NCBI GenBank assembly: GCA_021831685.1
Contig: JAKBMG010000104.1
Location: forward strand, 46,487 to 110,486
Length of the DNA: 64,000 bases
Direction of reading: 5' to 3'
Source of the DNA: Bacteroidota bacterium
Lineage (GTDB): Bacteria > Bacteroidota > Ignavibacteria > Ignavibacteriales > Ignavibacteriaceae
Shown: positions 47,046 to 54,823 of the stretch, one piece after another
Layout: each line of letters starts with the position of its first letter
Position numbering within the stretch: the stretch's first letter is position 1
Position numbers and translations under genes: made by a program
Notes under the pieces: generated by a model
The model's input: the letters and a program-made list of their open reading frames with translations, nothing else
Told to the model about the DNA's origin: nothing
Databases searched by the model: none

Positions 47046-48890
47046 ATGAAAAGCGATACTGCATATAGAGAAGAATCTGAAAGTAAAGAACTTGGTGAGA
47101 TTGCTTTGTCAAAATTCAAAAGCTTAGCCAAAGAATATTTTCAGATCGAAATATCATTGGATAATGACCATGCCAAAGTTGTAAAGGATAGCTCGCGCTT
47201 TTTCAGTTTCAGATTGCCTAATGAAATTAGCGAAATTTTTATTCGCTTTGAAGAGGCACCTTTGTTCTGGGTTTTTAGATCGCCGGTGATTATCCAGGTT
47301 GAAGAATTTTATAAGCTCTCTATTTCAAATTTAAGCGGGCAGAATTACTATAAAACCATAAGAGAATTTTATTCAAAGTGGTTGTTAATTAAATCTGAGG
47401 AGGAGAAAAGATATTTCTCATCCTCTGCAATTAGTTATATTGAGAAAAGATCAAACAGCAATAACTTTTTGCCGCTAATATTGCACGCTCTGTTATTAGC
47501 TTTTGACGTTAATTTTTTTGACCCGTTAAAATCATTTGAGCTATTGGAAAGGGCGAAAGAAAATGTTAGTCAAACCGAATTAGGTGCTCAAATAAAGGAT
47601 GAATTAAAATATCTTTTAAATACGTATGAGGGATTTATTTTCCTTAAGCAAAATGAATTTGCGTTAGCGTTAAATTATTTTAATAGTGCATTGGGCATTA
47701 AACCTTACGGTATAACAGCAAAATTTTACTCGGCATATTCATTCGCACTAACAAAAAGCGGTGAATATTCTGAAGATGCTTTATCAGAAATTTTTAGATA
47801 TGATTCTTCAAGAATTGAATATGCTATTGAAAAAAATGATTTTAATATGCTTGAGCACTTTATAAGTAATCCGGTATTTCTTAACGCGCTACTGTCAAAG
47901 AACGTCTCGCAATCCTACGATTTAATATCGGACTTCTTGAGAAATGCTAAAGCAGCAGCACAATCTGATCTTAACAGTATGAAAGTAAATCTCAATAACT
48001 TCAAGAACTTAAACTTGCATGATTACTACACTGATGAAGTTACTTCCAATATTTCATATCTCGAAAAGTTAATTGCAAATTATTCAAAAACAGAAAATGT
48101 TTTATTTAAGGGTGCTGCAGGTAAGCTTCAACAAAAATTTGTTCAAACTTTAAAAATAATAACAAATAAAATAAAAGAAAAATATAATTCAGAAATTGTA
48201 GCAAAGCTGCAGATTTATGAAAGCGAAATAAAGAGTAAGCTTAATGAAATTCAGCTTCTTACTCAAAGCCGGGAAGAAAATAAACAAAAAATTAAAGAAA
48301 AGATTAATAATACTATAAAGCTTATTGAAAAAAGGACGGCAGAAAATATTGCTGTATTGGAAGAAAAAATTAATGACCTGGGGTCGGTACCAAGTTTTGA
48401 TCCGAAATCGTCATTCCAAAACGCAATGACGTATAATTTTATTCTTTCATTTACAGTATTCCTTTTGGGAGGTTGTGCAGGTTATTCAAGCAGCAATGTA
48501 ATGGATGCATTGACGTTTAATAATATTTTGAGTGTTATAATTATGGACGGATTAAAATGGGGCGTGATTGCTTTTTCAATTGGATTAATCATCTCAGTTA
48601 TATTTGCCGGTCTGGCTGTTCTAGAGGGAAGCAGTCAAAAGCAAAAATTACTTCAAGCAATAAATAACTTAAAAAAGGAAAAAGATTTTCAGATTGACTA
48701 TTTTAAAAAAGAAGCAGAACACAATGAAAAAATCGGGGAGGAACGGTTTAACAGAAATATTGAAGACAAGAAGAAGTACATTGAAAAACTAAAAGGAGAA
48801 AGAGATACTCTTGGAAGTAAATATAATGAAGAAGCCGTTAAGAAGATTAACGAAGAAAGTATGCCTATCTTAAAACTGATGGAATTTTAG
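47046..48890 (+). CDS. TPR and coiled-coil membrane protein, function unknown
   Basis: 614 residues. The first 120 residues form a mixed domain (ALSKFKSLAKEYFQIEISLD). At 180-260 there are TPR-like helices (FIFLKQNEFALALNYFNSAL, GIKPYGITAKFYSAYS). Residues 340-480 are long coiled coil (KIKEKYNSEIVAKLQIYESE). Two membrane helices at about 465-485 and 505-530 (NFILSFTVFLLGGCAG; GVIAFSIGLIISVIFAGLAV) are followed by another coiled coil to the C-terminus. No signal peptide. It has no neighbour in operon; what it does is unknown. Confidence 0.72.
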   Translation: MKSDTAYREESESKELGEIALSKFKSLAKEYFQIEISLDNDHAKVVKDSSRFFSFRLPNEISEIFIRFEEAPLFWVFRSPVIIQVEEFYKLSISNLSGQNYYKTIREFYSKWLLIKSEEEKRYFSSSAISYIEKRSNSNNFLPLILHALLLAFDVNFFDPLKSFELLERAKENVSQTELGAQIKDELKYLLNTYEGFIFLKQNEFALALNYFNSALGIKPYGITAKFYSAYSFALTKSGEYSEDALSEIFRYDSSRIEYAIEKNDFNMLEHFISNPVFLNALLSKNVSQSYDLISDFLRNAKAAAQSDLNSMKVNLNNFKNLNLHDYYTDEVTSNISYLEKLIANYSKTENVLFKGAAGKLQQKFVQTLKIITNKIKEKYNSEIVAKLQIYESEIKSKLNEIQLLTQSREENKQKIKEKINNTIKLIEKRTAENIAVLEEKINDLGSVPSFDPKSSFQNAMTYNFILSFTVFLLGGCAGYSSSNVMDALTFNNILSVIIMDGLKWGVIAFSIGLIISVIFAGLAVLEGSSQKQKLLQAINNLKKEKDFQIDYFKKEAEHNEKIGEERFNRNIEDKKKYIEKLKGERDTLGSKYNEEAVKKINEESMPILKLMEF

Positions 48891-48910
48891 ACAATTATAT
48901 AATCTGTTAT

Positions 48911-49511
48911 TTGTCATTCGACGACCCTGCCTACCGGCAGGCGATAGGGAGTGTTCGCCCCGTTTGCGGGGAAAAATCCCATATACAAGCAAGCTCCTTC
49001 GATATGATACACAAATAATTGTCATTTCGACCGGAGGGAGAAATCCCATAAACAAGCTCAACTCTCCTGATAATCATGGGATATCTCAGTCGATGACTCC
49101 TTCGATATGACATATAAATAATTGTCATTTCGACGACCGATAGGGAGGAGAAATCCCATAAACAAGCTCGACATTCGAAAATAACCATGGGATATCTCCC
49201 TGCAAACGGGGCAAGCAGTCGAAGATTTATCCCGTTTGCGGGGAAAAATCCCATATACAAGCAAGCTCCTTCGATATGATACACAAATAATTGTCATTTC
49301 GACCGGAGGGAGAAATCCCATAAACAAGCTCAACATCCAAAAATAACCATGAGATATCTAGTCGAGTCCGCGGCGGCTCCTTCGATATGACATATAAGTA
49401 TTTGTCATTTCGACGACCGATAGGGAGGAGAAATCCCATAAACAAGCTCAACATCCGAAAATAATCATGGGATATTTCTTAGAAGATTTATCCCGTTTGC
49501 GGGAAGAGATC
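48911..49511. repeat. Higher-order tandem array of palindromic units
   Basis: About 2.2 copies of a unit of about 271 bp (49020-49290 and 49291-49511, with a partial end at 48957-49019). Each unit is made of two sub-units that both start TTGTCATTTCGAC, one with CGGAGGGAG, one with GACCGATAGGGAGG, then GAGAAATCCCATAAACAAGC. Within a sub-unit the later ATGGGATATCTC and TCGATATGAC complement the earlier bases, so each can fold. All short frames called here are repeat artefacts. This array fills the gap of 830 bp before rhlE. Confidence 0.75.
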
Positions 49512-49722
49512 CTCTTTAGATTGGACACAACTATATTTCAGAACACCTGCTTCTGTTTGAGTTCTGGTTTAATTGTCATATCTTTGTAATGTAGTTATGA
49601 AAAGTTTGCCTCAGAAAAATTTTGTTGCCTGCTTGTCTTAATGCAATATTCAATAACCCGACCGTTGATTTAAAACATAAGAAATTTTTTACCTGCCGGT
49701 CTTAAAAAGAAAGACTAATTTA

Positions 49723-51021
49723 ATGTCATTCGAAAAATTAAACCTTATAAAGCCAATACAAAAAGCATTAGCTGAAGAAGGTTATATTCATCCAACCCCT
49801 ATCCAAAATCAAGCAATCCCTGTTATACTGGAGAGAAAAGATATACTCGGCTGCGCTCAAACCGGAACAGGTAAAACCGCCGCCTTTGCCACCCCTATTC
49901 TTCAGATGCTTTATGCCGAAATGCCTGCCGGCAAATATAGAAGAACTATTAAATCGTTAATACTTACTCCAACAAGAGAACTTGCTGTCCAAATCGAAGA
50001 AAGCTTTAGAACCTACGGAAAATATACCGGTCTAAAGAGCACTGTTATTTTTGGAGGAGTTTCACAAACAAGACAAACCGACATCTTAAGGAATGGCGTT
50101 GACATTCTTATTGCAACCCCCGGCAGACTGCTCGACCTTATGAATCAAAATTATATTTCTCTAAAGGATATAAAATTATTTGTTCTTGATGAAGCTGACC
50201 GCATGCTTGATATGGGATTTATAAATGATATTAAAAAAATAATTGCAAAGCTGCCTGTTAAAAGACAATCATTGTTTTTTTCGGCAACAATGCCGCCTGA
50301 AATTGTAAAGTTTGCACGGACTATTTTGTCAGATCCTGTTAAAATTGAAGTAACCCCGGAATCGCCGGCGGTTGAAGCTATTAAACAGGGAGTTTATTTT
50401 GTTGCTAAGCCGGATAAGAAAGCTCTTTTGATTCATATATTAAAAAACGAAGCAATTGATTCCGCACTTGTTTTTACACGTACTAAACACGGCGCAGATC
50501 AAGTGACAAAAAGTTTGAACAGCGCAAAAATTCATGCTGAAGCTATTCACGGGAATAAATCTCAGAATGCACGCCAGACTGCTTTGAATAATTTTAAGTC
50601 AAAAAGAACGAGAGTACTTGTTGCGACAGATATAGCCGCACGCGGAATTGATGTTGATAAACTTTCACACGTAATAAATTTTGAAATGCCCGATGTATCC
50701 GAAACATACGTGCACCGCATCGGACGAACCGGAAGAGCCGGTTTAAGCGGAGTCGCACTTTCATTCTGCGATGCAGATGAAAGATCACAATTAAGAGATA
50801 TAAATAGACTTATTAATATTCCGATACCGGTTATTAAAGACCATCCGTTTGCTCAAATTGAAAGAGAGACAGTACATAATAAACCTGAGCCAAATAATAC
50901 TCATTTAGGGAGAAACAAAACCGGAATAGATTTTAATCCTGAAGACGCAGCTAAAAGAAATAAAAGAAGATGGTTCGGAAAGAACAAGAGCTATGGACGG
51001 AACGAAACGCGCAAATATTAA
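49723..51021 (+). CDS. rhlE: DEAD-box RNA helicase, RhlE type
   Basis: 432 residues. All DEAD-box motifs are present in order: Q-motif region [11 protein letters not shown], Walker [48 protein letters not shown] (motif II), SATMP, then [20 protein letters not shown] and [11 protein letters not shown] basic tail ([19 protein letters not shown]) follows. RhlE unwinds RNA in ribosome assembly and turnover. Its 3' end overlaps the next gene by 29 bp. Part of this gene (residues near 213-276) is repeated as a fragment at 52.3 kb. Confidence 0.95.
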   Translation: MSFEKLNLIKPIQKALAEEGYIHPTPIQNQAIPVILERKDILGCAQTGTGKTAAFATPILQMLYAEMPAGKYRRTIKSLILTPTRELAVQIEESFRTYGKYTGLKSTVIFGGVSQTRQTDILRNGVDILIATPGRLLDLMNQNYISLKDIKLFVLDEADRMLDMGFINDIKKIIAKLPVKRQSLFFSATMPPEIVKFARTILSDPVKIEVTPESPAVEAIKQGVYFVAKPDKKALLIHILKNEAIDSALVFTRTKHGADQVTKSLNSAKIHAEAIHGNKSQNARQTALNNFKSKRTRVLVATDIAARGIDVDKLSHVINFEMPDVSETYVHRIGRTGRAGLSGVALSFCDADERSQLRDINRLINIPIPVIKDHPFAQIERETVHNKPEPNNTHLGRNKTGIDFNPEDAAKRNKRRWFGKNKSYGRNETRKY

Positions 51022-51187
51022 ACCCGGCGCGCATGTTGAGATAGTGCTAAAAGAAGACCAACCTACCGGTAAACTTACCGGTGGTTTTGTCAAAGATATT
51101 CTTACCAATTCTAAAGTACATCCTCACGGTATTAAAGTACGCCTTGAGACCGGCGAAGTAGGGCGCGTAAAGAAAATAATAGAATAA
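50993..51187 (+). CDS. YwbE family protein
   Basis: 64 residues: [57 protein letters not shown]. This is the complete YwbE/DUF2196 pattern, a small KOW-like beta domain. Starts 29 bp inside the end of rhlE in another frame, so it is co-transcribed and probably coupled. A role with RNA or the ribosome is inferred from its helicase partner. Confidence 0.9.
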   Translation: MDGTKRANIKPGAHVEIVLKEDQPTGKLTGGFVKDILTNSKVHPHGIKVRLETGEVGRVKKIIE

Positions 51188-51575
51188 GAATTATTCCTTC
51201 TCATCCAAACACGCTTCAAATATCATTACAATTTTACATTACTTAACTCCATGTTTATGCCTGCCGGACAGGCAGGCTCAGTCGAAATTACAACTATTTC
51301 CCTGTCATTTCGAAGGAGCCTGCGAGTGCCTGCCCCGTTTGCCCCGCTTGTGCGGGGTTTGCGAGAAGAAATCCCATTTTAGACAGTTTTGAGACCTCTC
51401 TTTACGTTCGAGACTAAATAGGAGAGTTCTGCAACGCTCTCGGTAGGCACGGTCGAAATGACATTTAAGAGTTGGGCAAAAGCTGAAAAGCAAAAAAAAT
51501 GAATTGGAAATTACAATCGAGATCCCTATATTGGTACCACAAATAAGAGCCAATAAAGGAACTATAGAGGGAGCT
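51188..51575. repeat. Intergenic region with a family-1 repeat
   Basis: At 51300-51463 a copy begins GTCATTTCGAAGGAGCC and ends GGTCGAAATGACA in inverted orientation. Inside are the shared core (CCATTTTAGACAGTTTTGAG) and GAGAGTTCTGCAACGCTCTC. A short dyad GCCTGCCGGACAGGCAGGC is at 51257-51275. No gene. Confidence 0.6.
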
Positions 51576-51809
51576 ATGCAGCAAGCGAAAATAAGTCTTA
51601 ATGAAAGCCAAATAAATTTTTTGGATAAATATCGAGAACTAGGTTTTAAGGACAAAAGTTCATTGGTGCGTTCTGCAATTGAAGAATATATAAGATTTAT
51701 TGAAAAACAAAAATTAGTTAAATCTGCTGAACTTTATGCTGAGATTTATAAGCAAGATTCTGAACTTAGGGAGTTGACAAATTCAGCAATTGAAGATTGG
51801 CCTAAATGA
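51576..51809 (+). CDS. Antitoxin of the first MazF-type module
   Basis: 77 residues from the ATG at 51576, chosen for GAGGGAG 4-5 bases upstream; the open frame extends 24 codons further but that part is unlike a protein start. AKISLNESQINFLDKYRELG and SSLVRSAIEEYIRFIEKQKL look like a ribbon-helix-helix DNA-binding antitoxin. The C-terminus is acidic. It overlaps the toxin start by 4 bp (ATGA). Confidence 0.78.
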   Translation: MQQAKISLNESQINFLDKYRELGFKDKSSLVRSAIEEYIRFIEKQKLVKSAELYAEIYKQDSELRELTNSAIEDWPK

Positions 51810-52162
51810 AATCAATTAAAAGAGGGATGATCATTGACATTGATTTAAATCCTGTCAAAGGCTCTGAAACCGGGAAGATAAGATCCTGTGTTGTTGTTAC
51901 CAATGATATTTACAACCAAAGGATTCCTGTAATTCAAGTAATTCCGATAACTTCCTGGAATGAAAAAAAATCCCAAATACATACAAATGTTTTCTTAGAA
52001 CCATCAAAAGAAAATGGTCTCACCAAAAAATCCATTGCTGATTGCCTTCAAACAAGACCGATTGATTATCAATATAGATTAATTAAAATTCGCGGTCAAT
52101 TATCTGATAGCAAACTTATTGAAATAGATAAAGCATTAAAATTTGTTTTTGATTTATTATAG
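51806..52162 (+). CDS. MazF/PemK-type toxin
   Basis: 118 residues. MazF hallmarks: KRGMIIDIDLNPVKGSETGK, IRSCVVVTNDIYN, VIQVIPITSW, and QTRPIDYQYRLIKIRGQLSD near the end. Family members are sequence-specific mRNA endonucleases held in check by the antitoxin encoded just upstream with a 4-bp overlap. Confidence 0.9.
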   Translation: MKSIKRGMIIDIDLNPVKGSETGKIRSCVVVTNDIYNQRIPVIQVIPITSWNEKKSQIHTNVFLEPSKENGLTKKSIADCLQTRPIDYQYRLIKIRGQLSDSKLIEIDKALKFVFDLL

Positions 52163-52284
52163 TAAATATCAAACAAAACGCTTAAAGAATTTTTGACGTT
52201 GCTACTATTTAAATCTTTGTCCTTTGATTAAAGATATCCTTTTTTATTTTGGACTTTTCCCTTGTGGTTTACTTCGGAAGTTAG

Positions 52285-52479
52285 GAATCTCCTGCAGTTG
52301 AAGCTATTAAGCAGGGAGTTTATTTTGTTTCCAAGCCGGATAAGAAAGCCCTTCTGATTCATATATTAAAAAACGAATCAATCGATTCCGCACTTGTTTT
52401 TACACGCACCAAGCACGGCGCCGATCAAGTAACGAAAAGTTTGAACAGCGCAAAAATTCAAGCTGAAGCTATTTACTGA
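52285..52479 (+). pseudogene. Fragment of a second rhlE copy
   Basis: 65 codons that read [20 protein letters not shown], then [19 protein letters not shown] and [20 protein letters not shown], almost identical to rhlE residues about 212-276. The DNA differs mostly at third positions. It stops at a TGA where the family-3 hairpin begins. No start, no helicase motifs I or II: a dead piece, left by duplication or recombination. Confidence 0.85.
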
Positions 52480-52480
52480 G

Positions 52481-52514
52481 AAACCTCCGAGGTTTTCCCA
52501 AACCTCGGAGGTTT
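52481..52514. repeat. Family-3 hairpin (AAACCTCCGAGGTTT type)
   Basis: AAACCTCCGAGGTTT and AAACCTCGGAGGTTT form a perfect 15-bp stem with a TCCC loop, abutting the end of the rhlE fragment. Same family as 37781-37812. Confidence 0.6.
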
Positions 52515-52702
52515 TGCACTTCACTTCCTTTATATTTGACATTGTCTGCGTAACATGAGCTAATAAGTAAATAATAATACAAAATGTATATCACAAAAAT
52601 TTTCTGATAAATGATGTTAATAATATTGCAGGGATTGAATTCTCCGAAGACTGCAGAGTAAACATGGCAGCGTAAATTTGATATTTAATTTAGAAAATAG
52701 GC

Positions 52703-52731
52703 TTGACAATTTTATCAATTGTAATTACATT
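52703..52731 (+). promoter_or_regulatory. Promoter and candidate operator of the MazEF module
   Basis: TTGACA (52703-52708), 17-base spacer, TACATT (52726-52731). The spacer region contains the dyad ACAATT-TTATC-AATTGT (52706-52722), a suitable site for repression by the antitoxin. About 30 bp ahead of the antitoxin ATG. Confidence 0.5.
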
Positions 52732-52761
52732 GTAGATACGTAAATTTATAAAAGGTAGTAT

Positions 52762-53019
52762 ATGAAAACCAAAATTGTAAAAATTGGTAATTCACGTGGC
52801 ATAAGAATCCCAAAATCGATTATTGAGGAAAGTGGTCTTAAAAGTGAAGTTGAACTTGAAGTTATAAATGGACAAATAATTATCAAATCCTTGTTCCAAA
52901 ACAGAGATTCCTGGGATTCTGCTTTCAAGAAAATGGCAAAAAATAGAGATGACATTTTGTTAGATACTAAGACATTAGCCGAACAATCAACGTGGGATAA
53001 GGAAGAATGGGAGTGGTAA
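52762..53019 (+). CDS. mazE: MazE-type antitoxin (AbrB fold)
   Basis: 85 residues: KTKIVKIGNSRGIRIPKSII is the AbrB/SpoVT DNA-binding swapped-hairpin domain, followed by LEVINGQIIIKS and an acidic, Trp-rich tail (TWDKEEWEW) that binds the toxin. Its stop is directly followed by the toxin ATG. The dyad ahead of it fits self-repression. Confidence 0.92.
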   Translation: MKTKIVKIGNSRGIRIPKSIIEESGLKSEVELEVINGQIIIKSLFQNRDSWDSAFKKMAKNRDDILLDTKTLAEQSTWDKEEWEW

Positions 53020-53340
53020 ATGTTTTCTCGTTTTGAAATCCATATTGTTAATCTGGATCCAACAATCGGAAGTGAGATTAAAAAGACTCGTCCGTGTATA
53101 ATAATTTCCCCAAACGAAATGAATTACAATATCTCTACTGTAATTATTGCGCCTCTCACATCGAGGCTAAGAAATTATCCTACCCGCATTCCTTGCAAAG
53201 TAGAAGGTAAGCAAGGCCAAATCGTATTAGATCAAATCAGAACCGTTGATAAATCAAGACTTGTCAAAAAGATAGATACATTAAATAAAATAACACAAAT
53301 AAAAGTCCTGAATGTTTTAAAAGAAATGTTCTCAGAATAA
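53020..53340 (+). CDS. mazF: MazF-type toxin
   Basis: 106 residues, typical size. MFSRFEIHIVNLDPTIGSEI, KKTRPCIIISPNEMN, IAPLTSRLRNYPTRI and GQIVLDQIRTVDKSRLVKKI are the classic MazF segments. Cleaves mRNA in related systems. Zero spacing to the antitoxin. Together with the module at 51.6 kb this makes two different MazF toxins within 2 kb. Confidence 0.93.
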   Translation: MFSRFEIHIVNLDPTIGSEIKKTRPCIIISPNEMNYNISTVIIAPLTSRLRNYPTRIPCKVEGKQGQIVLDQIRTVDKSRLVKKIDTLNKITQIKVLNVLKEMFSE

Positions 53341-53435
53341 ACGACATGAACTGCGGCTGCTAATGAACTTCCGGTTGCGTGATGAGATTAAAATTAAGGC
53401 AGAAAGCTTTTATCTGCGGATTAATTGAAGCTTGA

Positions 53436-53546
53436 AGAGCATGCTTCAAACGAAAAAAAGACATAGAACAAAATGCACATGAAAAACTCCACGACTGGAA
53501 CCTTGCGGAGAAGATGGCGAAGGAAATATTGGAGGAGTGGGGGTAG
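53436..53546 (+). pseudogene. Possible decayed gene remnant
   Basis: A 36-codon frame with protein-like pattern (IEQNAHEKLHDWNLAEKMAK, EILEEWG) that starts after a stop codon and lacks its own start. It may be the tail of a lost gene. Family not recognised. Confidence 0.3.
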
Positions 53547-53664
53547 GAATAAAAAGGACTTAGTAAATTGTGAATATAGAATAGTAGATAGTAAATATTG
53601 GAAAATTCATACAAACAACTACCTTGCAAATTAAAAATTCAAATTTTAATTTACATGGTATGAT

Positions 53665-54036
53665 TAGGTGCATACTCTATTTAGTATTGGTAATAAATAG
53701 GAATTATTAGGTCATCCTGTTGCCGGGCATTCATGGGAAGGATTTGCTATTGAACAGATAGTTAATATTTTATCAAAAAAATTCAATCCTTATTTCTATC
53801 GTACAAGCGCCGGCGCTGAGGTTGATTTAGTAATAGTTAAGGGTGATAAACCGGTTCTTTGCATAGAAATAAAGCTTTCTCTTTCACCGAAGCCAACTCA
53901 AGGCTTTTTCAATGCAATGAACGATTTGAATTGCCAAGAAGGGATTATTGTCTATCCGGGTGATGATGCATATTCAATTAAACATAACGTTAAAGTAATA
54001 CCTATTATGAAATTATCAAATTATTTACATAGTTGA
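53665..54036 (+). pseudogene. C-terminal remnant of a DUF4143 AAA ATPase
   Basis: From 53701 the frame reads ELLGHPVAGHSWEGFAIEQI, FYRTSAGAEVDLVIVKGDKP, VLCIEIKLSLSPKPTQGF, the C-terminal DUF4143 nuclease-like domain of a common ATPase family (PD-(D/E)XK-like with E-X-K). Directly before it is an in-frame TAG (53698-53700) and, further up, more stops among residues that still look like the family (VHTLFSIGNK). The ATPase half is missing. So the gene is dead. Confidence 0.8.
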
Positions 54037-54601
54037 TTCATATAACTTGTTATAAATATTATTTCCATTATAAAAATATAGCAGAACAATTACTATTAAA
54101 AAATGATCTGGCATTCAAGTTAGGAGGATCGAGGGGCAGACTGACGAGGCGTAAACTCAAATAATTTAACAATTCAACAATATACCAATTCCTGCATTTC
54201 ATTTTTTATCCTTTTACAGCCTTATTCTATTAGTTATCAAATCTTGCGCATAATGGAAAAGAAATTGAAATCGACACAAATAACTCAAGAGCATGACCGC
54301 ATATTTGTATGGTTGCAAGACAACAACAAACTACATGCTACAAACAACATACAACCAGCCTGGTTCCGCTTGTCCGGTATATGGAGTAAATTAAGCGGTT
54401 AGGGGAAATGGCTAAAGTTAGCCAACATCAGGAAAGAAGCCAATCCAAATATCATTTATAGCGTTAAAAATCAATTATTTATAGTGGTATAATATTGGAA
54501 TTAGAAGCCACGAATATTAGGTGTTTATAGTCATATATTTTAAAAACCGTAACAGTGATGATATTAAGAAGAATTTATTTTTTAATTACAGGCAAATTTA
54601 A
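54037..54601. other. Intergenic region, mostly featureless
   Basis: 565 bp. A 49-codon frame starting ATG at about 54254 (MEKKLKSTQITQEHDRIFVW) has no ribosome site and no family that I know; not called. No strong repeat. AT-rich. Confidence 0.35.
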
Positions 54602-54739
54602 ATGATGAGTAATAATACTATTCCATTTATTGAGCAGCTAATTAAGGCGGGTGAATATGAAGAAGCAGAAACTGCCTGTGTAGAATTACTTGATAAGAAC
54701 GAAAATAATACTTTTAACGTTAGTAGGGTCTACAAGTAA
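54602..54739 (+). pseudogene. Truncated TPR-protein start
   Basis: 45 codons: NTIPFIEQLIKAGEYEEAET, ACVELLDKNENNTF, the first helices of a TPR protein like those in the following genes, and then a stop. It may be a broken 5' end of a larger gene of this cluster, or a tiny protein. Located 85 bp ahead of the next gene. Confidence 0.45.
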
Positions 54740-54823
54740 CGTTAAATTATTTAGAATAATTTTTAATCTCAATAATCAAAACTATAGTATGATTTCATTA
54801 TTAGACAATAAATTTGGAATTTT

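Noticed and set aside
48870..49454. Four overlapping minus-strand reading frames rich in MGFLPPVEMTIICVSYRRS-like words
   Set aside because: They are translations of the repeated palindromic units, recur in different frames, and have no ribosome sites.
48911..49511. CRISPR array
   Set aside because: Units are 100-170 bp, palindromic and differ in length; there are no uniform spacers and no cas genes.
53360..53629. 89-codon minus-strand frame
   Set aside because: No ribosome site and no recognisable pattern; the plus strand here holds a better, though decayed, protein remnant.
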